NCBI RefSeq assembly: GCF_003602005.1
Contig: NZ_QZWD01000010.1
Coordinates: 88,421 to 152,420, forward strand
Direction of reading: 5' to 3'
DNA from: Salinisphaera sp. Q1T1-3
GTDB lineage: Bacteria; Pseudomonadota; Gammaproteobacteria; Nevskiales; Salinisphaeraceae
DNA length: 64,000 bases
Part shown: positions 43,206 through 52,137 of the stretch, piece after piece
Numbering within the stretch: position 1 is the first letter of the stretch
How the letters are laid out: each line of letters starts with the position of its first letter
The notes under the pieces: model-generated
What the model was told of the DNA's origin: nothing
What the model saw: only the letters and a program-made list of their open reading frames with translations
The model's database searches: none
Made by a program: the position numbers and the translations under genes

Positions 43206-44696
43206 TCACCCATGTACGAAGTCCAGGTGCTTGAAGGCGCCCCGGTCGTGATCGGCCTTGAACATCTCGTGATCACGCGCGAGTCGGTCCGCGGTTTCCA
43301 GCGCGAATTCGACCATGTCGGCGACGAACAGCTCGGTCGGCCCGATAGCCTGGACGATGGCCGGTTCGAGGTCGTAGTCGATCATACCGGACTCATCCGA
43401 CAGGGCGTGCACCCGGGCCAGAACCTGGCCACAGATCCGGGCGTATCGGCGCCAGTCCTTCTTGGACAGATCGTCCAGATCGATGTCGTCGCGGAACGGG
43501 GCCCGCTCGCGCGACATGTAGCTCAATCCCTCGAATGTGACGTGGCCGTAGAACACATCGCCGCGTACGAGGTGCACTTCCTGCGCATGGCTGATCCGCT
43601 CGCCCTTGGTGTTCTTTTCATAGGCCGAGGGCGGTACCAGCCCTGCCAGCGCGGAATGGCGCGCCTGCTTGAATTCTATGATCAGATCATCGCTGCCGTC
43701 ACGCTCGGGTCCTTCGATGAGCACGTAATAGCGATTCAGACCGAGCGAGGCGGTGCCCTGCCCACGGCGCAGTGCCACATCCTTGACGCGCATGCCCTTG
43801 GCACGCGCCGGCACCTCGATTTCGTTGGTGCGTACCCATTGTTCGATCAACGTCTGGAATTCGCTGCGTCGCGACGATATCGGCACCAGCTCTTCGTTGG
43901 AACGAAAACCGGACCGATCCTCGTTGAGATAGTCTGCGTCGAGCCACGAGGCACGGCTCTCCTCGGCGGATTCGAACAGTTGCCGGATCAGTTTGGGCGC
44001 GTTGTCATAGCGCATCTCTTCGTTCTGCTCGGTGCCATCGCGGGCCAGCCGTTGCATGTCCTCGACGTAGCCACGCACGAAATGACGCACGATCTTGGCC
44101 TGCTGCTTGCGGTCGAGTTCGCCCTCCTCGGCCGCGGCCAGCACGAAACCGGTCGCCCCACGCTTGATGTCCCAGGTGAATGGCGCGTAGTACGCCTCGT
44201 CGAAATCGTTGACCGAAAAGATGGGCACGTTGTTGACGTTCGGCATCACGCCGAAGTTTTCCGGATGCACATCCCCCAGGGCGAGCACGGTCGGCATCCA
44301 GGCATCGTCGCCGGCCATGTCGCGGTAGAACAGAAACGCGGTCCCGCGGAAAAAGGCAAAACGCGAAGCCGCTAGGGCGTCGAATTTTCGATCCGTGTCC
44401 TCGGCCGAAGCCGCGATACGGTTGACGTGGTCCTCGCGCAGGCACTGGCGAATATGCTGGCGTCGGTCATAACCGGCCAGCGCTCTGGGGCGCAGGACGA
44501 ATTCGCCCGCTGCGACAGTTTCGGCCAGATGCCGAAACGCATCGACACGCGAGGCCACGCGCAGCGATTCCTCTGCGGTCTGTCCGTCGATGGCCTCGAC
44601 CAGTTCAGCCTTGCTCATGCCGGAGCGGCCGGCGATATCAAGCGCCTGTGCGCGTTCGTAGAGTTCTTCGCGGGTCAGATCAGCAGTGGCGGTCAT
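43206..44696 (-). CDS. DUF2252 protein with N-terminal Rho-N-like motif
   Basis: 496 aa from ATG 44696. Residues about 8-36 (LTREELYERAQALDIAGRSG then MSKAELVEAI) look like the small Rho-N/SAP helix-extended-helix module. The rest is DUF2252, a family distantly related to protein-kinase-like phosphotransferases: FFRGTAFLFYRDMA, LGDVHPENFGVM, FSVNDFDEAYYAPFTWDIKR and DVALRRGQGTASLGLNRYYVL. The GDxHxxN and DFD motifs resemble a kinase catalytic loop and metal site; activity is unproven. It stands alone between the lipocalin and the sugar dehydrogenase genes. Confidence 0.85.
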   Translation of the reverse strand: MTATADLTREELYERAQALDIAGRSGMSKAELVEAIDGQTAEESLRVASRVDAFRHLAETVAAGEFVLRPRALAGYDRRQHIRQCLREDHVNRIAASAEDTDRKFDALAASRFAFFRGTAFLFYRDMAGDDAWMPTVLALGDVHPENFGVMPNVNNVPIFSVNDFDEAYYAPFTWDIKRGATGFVLAAAEEGELDRKQQAKIVRHFVRGYVEDMQRLARDGTEQNEEMRYDNAPKLIRQLFESAEESRASWLDADYLNEDRSGFRSNEELVPISSRRSEFQTLIEQWVRTNEIEVPARAKGMRVKDVALRRGQGTASLGLNRYYVLIEGPERDGSDDLIIEFKQARHSALAGLVPPSAYEKNTKGERISHAQEVHLVRGDVFYGHVTFEGLSYMSRERAPFRDDIDLDDLSKKDWRRYARICGQVLARVHALSDESGMIDYDLEPAIVQAIGPTELFVADMVEFALETADRLARDHEMFKADHDRGAFKHLDFVHG

Positions 44697-44861
44697 GCAT
44701 GTCGTCCGTGGTGGATTCGCGGGCGCGAATCCGAAAGTCGTTGCCCCGACTATGCACGACCCGGGCCACCGACGTCCGCCCGCGGCGTCGCCGGGCGCGC
44801 CTCGCACCGCCCGGACCGGCGCTTTACATCGCTGCGGGCGACCTCGGCAGTGCCCTGATTG

Positions 44862-46040
44862 TCAGCTCGATGCCGGCGTGAGCCGCAGCAGTCGGCCGTC
44901 GTTGTCCTCGAGCACCCAGATCGCGCCATCATCGGCCACTTCAACCTCGCGCACGCGCCGGTCCCAGCTGTAGCGTTCCGCCTCGTGCACATTGTCTTTG
45001 CCCATGGCCACGCGGACCAGGGCCTTCGAGCTCAATCCGCCAAGTAACGCATTGCCCTGCCAGCCGTCGAAACGCTGACCGTCATAGAACGTGAGCCCGG
45101 CCGGCGAGATCGCCGGCACCCAGGCCACGGCCGGCGCGTGATAGGACGGCGCCGTCGCGTGATCGGGAATCGCGCGGCCGTCGTAATGATCGCCCTCGGA
45201 GACCTCGGGCCAGCCATAATTGGCACCGGGCTCGATGCGATTGAGCTCGTCGCCGTGACGCGGGCCCATTTCCTGCGCCCACAGATGGCCGGTCTCGTCG
45301 AAGGCAATGCCGAGCAGATTGCGATGGCCGATGGACCAGAACTGGGCCGCCAGACCGCCGCGCTCGGCAAACGGGTTGTCGCTCGGCACGCGCCCGTCGC
45401 GATGCAGGCGAATGATCTTGCCGAGATTGCTGTCCATGGCCTGCGCGGGCGACTGCTTCTGTCGCTCGCCGGAGGTGATGAACAGATAACCGGCCTGTGG
45501 CGTGCCGGCGGGCCCGATAGCCAGCCGATGTGAGTAATGACCGGTTCCGGTCACGAACGGCTGCTGCTGCCAGAGCCGCGTGATTTCGGTCAGACGCGGT
45601 GCCTCGGGCGGACCGGCCAGCGTGGCGCGCGCCACCGCTGCACCCCGCGTCTGCCCGTTGTCATTGCTGGTCGCATAGGACAGATACACGCGCCGATTGG
45701 ATTGAAAGTCCGGGTCGGCGATCACATCGCCCAGCCCACCCTGGCCGCCATAGGCCACCTCGGGCACGCCCGAGACCTCGGTGCGGCGACCGTCGGGTCG
45801 GACATGCCACAGGCGACCGGCCTGCTCGGTGACGAGCATGGTGCGATCCGGCAGCATCGTCATCGCCCAGGGCTTGTCGAAGCGCGCCACGCCCTCGGCG
45901 CGCAGACGCGTGCCGCGATCGCCCTCGACAATGAAGGTTTCGGCCGCCGCGGCGGCGCTGGCGCAGAGTGCGAGCGTCAACAGGCCGAGACAGGACATAC
46001 GGCGCTGCAGACGGGATCGAAAACGCATTCGGCGAGACAT
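44862..46040 (-). CDS. PQQ-dependent aldose sugar dehydrogenase, YliI type
   Basis: Periplasmic soluble glucose/aldose dehydrogenase-like six-bladed propeller. 392 aa from ATG 46040, with GAGGAGG eight bases upstream. An N-terminal signal peptide (basic start, then LGLLTLALCASAAAAAETF). Propeller motifs: FDKPWAMTMLPDRTMLVTEQ, GGQGGLGDVIADPDF, ENRYS-like TGTGHYSHRLAIGPAG, IGHRNLLGIAFDETGHLWAQ, EMGPRHGDELNRI and GANYGWPEVSEGDHY. These match the Asd/YliI family. No PQQ biosynthesis gene is in the window. Confidence 0.92.
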   Translation of the reverse strand: MSRRMRFRSRLQRRMSCLGLLTLALCASAAAAAETFIVEGDRGTRLRAEGVARFDKPWAMTMLPDRTMLVTEQAGRLWHVRPDGRRTEVSGVPEVAYGGQGGLGDVIADPDFQSNRRVYLSYATSNDNGQTRGAAVARATLAGPPEAPRLTEITRLWQQQPFVTGTGHYSHRLAIGPAGTPQAGYLFITSGERQKQSPAQAMDSNLGKIIRLHRDGRVPSDNPFAERGGLAAQFWSIGHRNLLGIAFDETGHLWAQEMGPRHGDELNRIEPGANYGWPEVSEGDHYDGRAIPDHATAPSYHAPAVAWVPAISPAGLTFYDGQRFDGWQGNALLGGLSSKALVRVAMGKDNVHEAERYSWDRRVREVEVADDGAIWVLEDNDGRLLRLTPASS

Positions 46041-46226
46041 CACGAGCCTCCTCGGCCGGTGCGACGGGCGGGTCGGCGGATACGGCCGTCGTGTCTGCCC
46101 TGCCCGTCGATGGCACCGGCGATGGAAAACAGACAACAACCGACGGCTCGTTTGTCTTAGCACGTCGATATCACAAGCGGCGAACATCGCACGCCGTTCG
46201 CACATGGCGACTGCCGCGCCGTCTCG

Positions 46227-46520
46227 TCAGGCCCGGATCAGCCCCAACCACGCCAGCCCCACCACGAGACAGGCCATCGGCACCACGCCGTAGGCGATGA
46301 CATCCGATCGCCGACGGCGCCTGTCCCGGCGAAGGCCGCTGTAAGCGACGCACAGGTTGAGCACGACGCCGCCGAGGCCAATCCAGAAACCCGGCGCGGC
46401 GATCCCCGCCGCCATGAAACTGACGTTCGCGAGCCCCGGACCGAGCAGCCCGCCCAACCAGCTGAATAACGCACCCTGGGCGTTGAGCAACGCCGTATAG
46501 CCTCGGCCAATGTGCCTCAT
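46227..46520 (-). CDS. Small membrane protein of unknown function
   Basis: 97 aa from ATG 46520, which begins MRHIGRGYTALLNAQGALF. Three hydrophobic segments (about 14-40, 42-58 and 74-94) with a strongly basic loop LRRDRRRRRSD between the last two. No Shine-Dalgarno is obvious. It lies 55 bases after the solute-binding-protein homologue on the same strand and might belong to that operon. No family recognised; it could also be a chance frame. Confidence 0.45.
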   Translation of the reverse strand: MRHIGRGYTALLNAQGALFSWLGGLLGPGLANVSFMAAGIAAPGFWIGLGGVVLNLCVAYSGLRRDRRRRRSDVIAYGVVPMACLVVGLAWLGLIRA

Positions 46521-46575
46521 GCCGTCGACGGGCCGGATTGATTGGTCCGGCCGAAGCCCCGCGTCTGCGGCATGC

Positions 46576-47799
46576 TCACGCGCCCACCATCTGATGCCAG
46601 CGGCGCACCAGGTAGTTGTGTTCATCCATGACCGAGTTCCAGACCGCGATCCGGCTCATCCGCGCATGATAATCGCCGCCGTCGCGCACTTCGCCCCGAC
46701 GGATCAGCCCGGGTTCGCCGCGCGGCCCCGGCAAATCCCGGGCTGCCGGGCGCCCCTGATACCAGTAGCCCCATTCGGCATCGGACAGATGCTCGCGACT
46801 ACGCGCCGGATTGGCGATGTAATACCCTTGACGGGCCATGATCGCCCCGGGCCAGCCCGACAGCCACCAGTTCATGTAATCGTAGGCGGCATCGAGCGTG
46901 CGCCCGGTGACATGCCGTGCGATGGACATGCCGCCGTACCAGGCCCGGTAGCCTTCCTCCGGCGCGGCGAGACGAATCGGCGCCCCCAGCCGCCGTAGTT
47001 CGGCGAGCGCCGGCGACCACAGGCTACCGATCGCGATATCGCCGGCCGCCATGCCGTGCGTGACCTCGGCGTCGCCGTCCCAGAAGGCAGAGAAACAGCG
47101 TTTCTTCTTCAGCGCGACAAGCCGTTCCATCAGGCCATCGATTTCGGCGACCGTGAGATTGCCGATATCCTGCGGGTGCCAGTCGTCGCTCGCACGTATC
47201 GCGAGTGCAGCATCCAGCGCACCGATGGCCCCATCGTTCTGGATGCTGATGCGTCCGCTCCAGCTCGGATCGACGAGCCAGGCCCAGCTCTCGCGCCGGT
47301 CGGCCAGTGTCGACGGCAGCATGTCGGTGCGATAGCCGAAACTGTCGGCATTGTGGCAGACGGGCAGCATCGTCAGCCGCTCGCTCGGGCGAGAGCCGAA
47401 CGTGCCGTCGGGCTGGACATACAATCGATCGACCGGGTTGCAGCCGGCGCCGAGGGCAGCGTGCGGCACCAGCCGGCCGGTCTTGGGCAGTGCGTTGACT
47501 TCCGGCCAGTACCGAATGCGCTGGGCGTCGATCGGCTGCATCACCGCTGCCGGCCAGACGAAGTCCACGTTGTGGAACCACTGATCGTAGATATCGAATG
47601 TCTCGGGCGAGAGCACGCCAACACGCTGGGCCGCCACACCGTCGAGCACCTCGAAGCGCAGATCGATGCCCAGATCGCGCCGCGCCTGATCGCGGATGCA
47701 ATCGAGCAGCGTCACCGAAGTCCCGAGCACGCGCAGCGTCACCCGGGCGCGATTGACGTAGGGTGGTGTCCGGCCGCCGGCCGTCGTTGACTCAGACAT
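46576..47799 (-). CDS. PotD/PotF-like solute-binding protein homologue without signal peptide
   Basis: 407 aa with the two-lobe fold of ABC-transporter binding proteins of the polyamine type: TLRVLGTSVTLLDCI at the start, FDIYDQWFHNVDFVWPA, LPVCHNADSFGYRTDMLP, SWAWLVDPSWSGRISIQND, and the C-terminal AYDYMNWWLSGWPGAIMARQ. No signal peptide or lipobox is visible in the first 40 residues, which are polar. No permease or ATPase gene is nearby. The start overlaps the CobW gene by eight bases. It may be a cytoplasmic ligand-binding protein, or an exported one with an unannotated route. Confidence 0.8.
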   Translation of the reverse strand: MSESTTAGGRTPPYVNRARVTLRVLGTSVTLLDCIRDQARRDLGIDLRFEVLDGVAAQRVGVLSPETFDIYDQWFHNVDFVWPAAVMQPIDAQRIRYWPEVNALPKTGRLVPHAALGAGCNPVDRLYVQPDGTFGSRPSERLTMLPVCHNADSFGYRTDMLPSTLADRRESWAWLVDPSWSGRISIQNDGAIGALDAALAIRASDDWHPQDIGNLTVAEIDGLMERLVALKKKRCFSAFWDGDAEVTHGMAAGDIAIGSLWSPALAELRRLGAPIRLAAPEEGYRAWYGGMSIARHVTGRTLDAAYDYMNWWLSGWPGAIMARQGYYIANPARSREHLSDAEWGYWYQGRPAARDLPGPRGEPGLIRRGEVRDGGDYHARMSRIAVWNSVMDEHNYLVRRWHQMVGA

Positions 47800-48841
47800 G
47801 CGATATCACCGGCGCGGGATAGGCGCTCACGCGCTTCATGAAGCCATCGAGCGAGGCCACGATCCGGTCCCCGGCAATCCCACGCGTGATGAACACCAGC
47901 TCGGACCGGTCGTCGTCGCACGGCCAGTCACGGACGTGCTCGGGTGGATGGATCGTGTGCTGAACGCCGTGGACGATGACCGGATCGCGCCCGCCGCGGA
48001 CCTGAAGCACGCCCTTGACCCGCAGGATCCGTTGTCCGTGGCGGTTCAGCAACATCGACAGCCAGACACCGAGGCAGGTCCAGTCGACCTCCCCCGCCAG
48101 ACGAAGCCGGAACGACGAGACGGTATCCGGATGCGCGCTCTCGCGCACCGCTGGCGTGCCCACCGGCCGCAAACCGAGCCAGCGGCGTGTCTCCGCCGCG
48201 CCCCAGCGGGCGACGTGCGGGCCCTGCCGGAACAGCGCCGTCGTCGGCTGGGCGATTGCGTCCGGACCGAGAATCTCGGCGGTAGGATTGATCGTGGTCA
48301 GCCGGTCACGGAGCGTATCGACACGATCGGTGTCCGCCAGATCCGTCTTGCTGATGATCAGCTTGTCGGCTGCGGCAACCTGATCCGCCCAGACGGTGTA
48401 CGCGGTTTCGCTGTCGCCGGCATGGATCGCATCGACCACGGTCAGGTTGATCCCGGGACGCAGATGATGGCGCAGCATCGGGTCGGCCGTGATCGTCGAG
48501 GCGATGGGCCCCGGGTCGGCCAGCCCGGTGGTCTCGAGGATCACGCGCTTGAAGCATGGAATCCGCCCGTCGGCGCGCAGCTCCAGCAGCCGCGCCAGGG
48601 CCTCGGACAATTCCTGGCGTATCGTGCAGCACACGCAACCGCTGCTCAGCAGTACAGCATCTTCGGCGATTTCGCCGAGCAGGAGATCGTCGATGCCGAC
48701 ATCGCCGAACTCGTTGATGAGCACCGCACTTTCGCCGAACGCCTCGCTGGCCAGCACGCGCTTGAGCAGCGATGTCTTGCCGGCGCCGAGAAATCCCGAC
48801 ACCACATTGACCGGTATGAGGGACGCATCCGTTGCCGTCAT
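47792..48841 (-). CDS. CobW/ZNG1-family GTP-binding metallochaperone
   Basis: 349 aa G3E GTPase. Walker A is in VVSGFLGAGKTSLLKRVL, Walker B/Mg region LINEFGDVGIDDLLLGE, the metal motif CxCC is in LSSGCVCCTIRQELSEAL, and the G4-like ISKTDLAD follows. A C-terminal CobW_C domain (about 235-345) contains VLQVRGGRDPVIVHGVQHTI. The family delivers zinc or cobalt to target metalloenzymes. Its start overlaps the Cys-rich mini-protein by four bases and its end overlaps the binding-protein gene by eight, so the three are translationally coupled. The neighbouring zinc deacetylase/imidase is a plausible client; that is inference. Confidence 0.92.
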   Translation of the reverse strand: MTATDASLIPVNVVSGFLGAGKTSLLKRVLASEAFGESAVLINEFGDVGIDDLLLGEIAEDAVLLSSGCVCCTIRQELSEALARLLELRADGRIPCFKRVILETTGLADPGPIASTITADPMLRHHLRPGINLTVVDAIHAGDSETAYTVWADQVAAADKLIISKTDLADTDRVDTLRDRLTTINPTAEILGPDAIAQPTTALFRQGPHVARWGAAETRRWLGLRPVGTPAVRESAHPDTVSSFRLRLAGEVDWTCLGVWLSMLLNRHGQRILRVKGVLQVRGGRDPVIVHGVQHTIHPPEHVRDWPCDDDRSELVFITRGIAGDRIVASLDGFMKRVSAYPAPVISHV

Positions 48842-49140
48842 GTGCCCAGACCGTCGAGAAATTCGGGATCCAGCGGGTCGAGCGACGCGCCGGTCATCGT
48901 CTCGGCCTGCTGCCAGATGCCGCCCAGGTCGTCGACGATCGCCCGCTTGCCGGTGGCACCGGCCAGCACGTAGCGGCTCGACTGGAAATCGGTGAGCGTC
49001 AGGCGAGGCGCGCGCAGCACGGTATTGATCAGCCCGATGCGGTAGGCCCGCTGGCGCCGACGCACGTCGGCCTGCTCGGCCACCGACAGATGCGCCGTCC
49101 AGTGATCTTCACCGCCGAGCGCGCCACAGAGTCCGCACAT
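48838..49140 (-). CDS. Conserved Cys-rich mini-protein (MCGLCG start)
   Basis: 100 aa, starting MCGLCGALGGEDHW, with Cys2 and Cys5 as a CxxC and a His three residues into the GGEDHW motif. The middle is basic and helical (VRRRQRAYRIGLINTVLR), followed by FQSSRYVLAGATGKRAIVDD and an acidic tail. A strong Shine-Dalgarno GAGGAGG precedes the ATG. It overlaps the CobW gene by four bases. I know no function; a CxxC plus His at the extreme N-terminus suggests a metal or Fe-S site, fitting a CobW partner. Confidence 0.8.
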   Translation of the reverse strand: MCGLCGALGGEDHWTAHLSVAEQADVRRRQRAYRIGLINTVLRAPRLTLTDFQSSRYVLAGATGKRAIVDDLGGIWQQAETMTGASLDPLDPEFLDGLGT

Positions 49141-49193
49141 TCATTCCTCCTCGATTGACGTGCCGCTCGAAGACGGCAGCACGATGTGGTTGT

Positions 49194-50234
49194 TCAGCAG
49201 GTGCGCACGAGATACGACGGCAACGCCGGTTCGGTGAAGACCGAGAGGACTTTCAGGCGCCGCCGGGTCCGGGCCGCGGCGGCGTCCAGATGCGCGAGCA
49301 GGCTTGATGCCGCCGCATCGTAGGCGCCGTAGAGCAGATGATCGATGACCAGTTTGTGCTCGACGAAGAACGGCTCGTCGCAGGTCACACCGAGCGTGTC
49401 GAAGAATATGCGATTGACCACGCGCGGCAGCTGGCTGCGGGCCATCATGTTCGCGGCCTTGCGATTGGCGTAGCAGGACAGATAGTGCGCGTGCAGCTCG
49501 CGTTCGAGCCCGGTGAGAATCGTCGCATCGACCGGGACATCGCCGGCGATGAGTTGGGCCAGGCGTTGCTGGACCGGGCGTAGCGTCTCGCGCGGGATCG
49601 CCGGTGCGGCGGCTCGAAGCGCCGGCGGCTCCATGAGCCGCAGAATCTCGTAATCGTCGGCCACCGCTTTCGCGGTCAGCGGCCCGGCCAGCCAGTGGGA
49701 CTGACCGTCCTTTTCGATCAGCCCCTGATGCGACAAGCGCGCCAGCATTTCCCGGGCGACCGTGCGGCTGACCCCGAAATGCTGGCTCAGCGACAGCTCG
49801 ACCACGCGGAACTGGCCGAAGGCGATGGATGTCGAGACCGCGTGCTCGACCTCGGCATAGATCCGCTCCGCGGTCGGGCGGGTATCGACGACCGGCGCCC
49901 CGTCGGCGGCCAGGCCGAGTCGGGCCGCCGTCAACGTCTCGCGACGCGGCGGCACGTGCGCCGGGCGATCGGTCGCCAGAAAGCCGCGGCCGTCGAAACG
50001 GCTGATCAAGCCGTCGCGATGCAACTGCTCGAAGGCTTTTCGCACCGGACCGCGGCTGGTGCCAAAAATGCGCGCTACCGGCCCTTCGAGCAACACCAGC
50101 CCCGGGCTGACGCGGCCTTCGCGCAGCGCCCGGCCCAGCGCATCGTAGATCGCCTGGTAACGCAGCGGCCGCCCGGCCGCGCGTGCAGATTCCTGAACGG
50201 ATTTCGACGACAGAAGCAGCGCTCCGTGGGTCAC
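49194..50234 (-). CDS. GntR-family regulator with two tandem winged-helix domains
   Basis: 346 aa from GTG 50234 (the start is uncertain; GTG 50354 is also open). Residues about 23-90 form a GntR winged helix: YQAIYDALGRALREG, FGTSRGPVRKAFEQLHRDGL. Residues about 115-185 form a second one: RIYAEVEHAVSTSIAFGQF, FGVSRTVAREMLARLSHQGL. An all-helical FCD-type ligand domain follows to the end. GntR/FadR proteins normally carry one such DNA-binding domain. It diverges from the amidase operon and heads the Cys-protein/CobW/binding-protein operon (gap 53 bases). It probably controls both from the region at 50235-50674. Confidence 0.87.
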   Translation of the reverse strand: MTHGALLLSSKSVQESARAAGRPLRYQAIYDALGRALREGRVSPGLVLLEGPVARIFGTSRGPVRKAFEQLHRDGLISRFDGRGFLATDRPAHVPPRRETLTAARLGLAADGAPVVDTRPTAERIYAEVEHAVSTSIAFGQFRVVELSLSQHFGVSRTVAREMLARLSHQGLIEKDGQSHWLAGPLTAKAVADDYEILRLMEPPALRAAAPAIPRETLRPVQQRLAQLIAGDVPVDATILTGLERELHAHYLSCYANRKAANMMARSQLPRVVNRIFFDTLGVTCDEPFFVEHKLVIDHLLYGAYDAAASSLLAHLDAAAARTRRRLKVLSVFTEPALPSYLVRTC

Positions 50235-50497
50235 GCGTGAATCGCCTGCGCATGCTAACCCGTGTCGGCCGTGGGCGCGCGCCCACGGCCGGTTGGCGAG
50301 GCAGATACCAAGACCGGCTCTTGAATTTTCCAGGGCCCGGGCAGCGGCCGCCACGCCATACCGTCAGCGCGGCCGCCACGTACGGAGCCGTCGATCGCGA
50401 TCGGCCCGAGACCGGGTCGGGCACACCGACGACGACAAGCCGGCGCATTAATGGCGTTCGTCGACATTGTCATCAAGCGTTTCACCAATTGCGACTA

Positions 50498-50605
50498 ACC
50501 GATGATCAATATCGGTCTTTTTCAGGCATTTATAAAGCTATTTAGACCAAAGTCGCACGGCGGCGTCGTCGCTTTTGGTTGCGCCAATATGATTTTTGTC
50601 GACAA
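50498..50605. promoter_or_regulatory. Divergent control region with two palindromes
   Basis: Within the 440-base gap between the GntR gene and the amidase gene this part is clearly A/T-richer. ACCGAT (50498-50503) and ATCGGT (50511-50516) are inverted around 7 bases. TTGTCGACAA at 50596-50605 is a perfect 10-bp palindrome of the size and G-T/A-C core expected of GntR-type operators. It lies just behind TATGAT (50588-50593), a possible -10, so a bound repressor would cover the start site. Bases 50235-50497 show no gene. Confidence 0.45.
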
Positions 50606-50674
50606 GATGCATAAACGAAGCCAGTGCTTCCGGCCGGCCGATCGCCGCGCCGCATCGATATGACGAGGGCCTGC

Positions 50675-52063
50675 ATGACCGACGAGCACCGCACGACACA
50701 GGGCGCCCTGAGCCAGGGCCAGGCGCTGGCTCAGAGCGCACTCGATCCTGCCGCACTCGTCGAGCGATGCCTGACTGCCGCGACCACTCGCCCGACCGTC
50801 TTCACACAGCTGACGCCCGAGCGGGCCCGTCGCGAAGCCGAGGCGTCCGCCCGACGGCATCGGGCCGGCTACCCGGTCGGACCGCTGGATGGCGTGCCCA
50901 TCGTCTGCAAGGACATCTTCGATATGGCCGGCACGTCGACCACCGCCGGCAGCCGCTGTCGACTCGATCGGGTCGCCGAACGTGACGCACCGGCCATGCG
51001 TCACGCCAGCGCGGCCGGCCTGGTCTGTATCGGCAAGACCAACCTCAGCGAACTGGCCTATTCCGGCCTCGGGCTGAATCCGCACTACGGCACGCCGCAC
51101 CACACGCCCGGCGACGGGCCAGCCCGCGCGCCGGGCGGTTCCAGTTCCGGCACGGCCGTGGCGATCGCGCAGGGGCTCGTGACGGCGGGCCTGGGCACCG
51201 ATACCGCCGGCTCATTGCGTATTCCGGCGGCTTTCAACGGATTGGCTGCGTATCGCCCGACCCAGGCACGTCATTCACGCGACGGCGTCGTGCCGCTGGC
51301 GCGCAGTACCGATACGGTCGGTGTGATCGCCAATGATCTGTCGGGCTGTCTGGCCGTCGATGCCGCGATCGCCGGCGAAACCGTGCCCGAAGACCTCGGC
51401 CCCGCGACGCCGGACACGGCCGCGCCCCTCATCCTCGAGACCGGCCTGCTCGAGGATGCACACCTCGCCCCGGCGATCCGAACCCATCTGCTGGCCGCAT
51501 GCGAACGACTGCGCGCCGCCGGCTTTTCGATCATCGAACGCCGCGTGACGTCGATCCACGATGTGCTGGCTGCCATCCGGCAATACGGCTGGATCGGTGC
51601 CGCCGAGGCCTACACCGAACACCAGGCCCTGCTGGCATCCGCGCAGGCTGGCGAACTGGACCCGCGCGTTGCGCGCCGGCTCGGCGAAGCGGCGACGATC
51701 CGTCCGGAACAGATCGTCACGCTCTATCGGTTGCGCCGCGAACTGGCACGTGCCCATGCCGCGGAAACCGCGGGTGCCGTGGTCATCTCGCCCACGGTGG
51801 CGGATGTCGCGCCCCTGCTCGGCCCGCTCGAGGCCGACGACGAACACTTCGCCGCGGTCAACCGCGAGATCCTGCGCCTGACCATGGTCGCAAGTTTTCT
51901 GGATGCCCCGGCCGTTGCCCTGCCGAGCGGCACCGACAACGCCGGCCAGCACACCAGCCTGCAGCTGAGTAGCGCCACCGGGACCGATCCAACGCTGCTG
52001 CGCACCGCACGCGCGGTCGATGCGGCACTGACCGACAGCCGGGCGGACAACCGCGTCTTCTGA
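50675..52063 (+). CDS. Amidase-signature hydrolase
   Basis: Amide hydrolase with the Ser-cisSer-Lys triad: Lys79 in [10 protein letters not shown], the GGSSSG loop at about 154-159 and the nucleophile Ser180 in [12 protein letters not shown]. 462 aa from ATG 50675, chosen because GAGGG lies about seven bases before it; ATG 50660 is an alternative. Substrate is not readable from sequence; GatA is excluded as there is no gatB or gatC. It leads an operon with the deacetylase/imidase, MFS and SDR genes and is divergent from the GntR regulator. As neighbour of an imidase-type enzyme it may act as a half-amidase. Confidence 0.92.
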   Translation: MTDEHRTTQGALSQGQALAQSALDPAALVERCLTAATTRPTVFTQLTPERARREAEASARRHRAGYPVGPLDGVPIVCKDIFDMAGTSTTAGSRCRLDRVAERDAPAMRHASAAGLVCIGKTNLSELAYSGLGLNPHYGTPHHTPGDGPARAPGGSSSGTAVAIAQGLVTAGLGTDTAGSLRIPAAFNGLAAYRPTQARHSRDGVVPLARSTDTVGVIANDLSGCLAVDAAIAGETVPEDLGPATPDTAAPLILETGLLEDAHLAPAIRTHLLAACERLRAAGFSIIERRVTSIHDVLAAIRQYGWIGAAEAYTEHQALLASAQAGELDPRVARRLGEAATIRPEQIVTLYRLRRELARAHAAETAGAVVISPTVADVAPLLGPLEADDEHFAAVNREILRLTMVASFLDAPAVALPSGTDNAGQHTSLQLSSATGTDPTLLRTARAVDAALTDSRADNRVF

Positions 52064-52137
52064 CGCGGCATCGCTCGATTCTCGCCTCATCCAACCCGAC
52101 GGCCGGTTACCGGTCGCGACCCTCGAAGGAGAGCCCC

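Noticed and set aside
49141..50448. A 435-codon frame overlapping the GntR gene in another frame
   Set aside because: Arg-rich shadow; the GntR frame carries two recognisable winged helices and an FCD domain.
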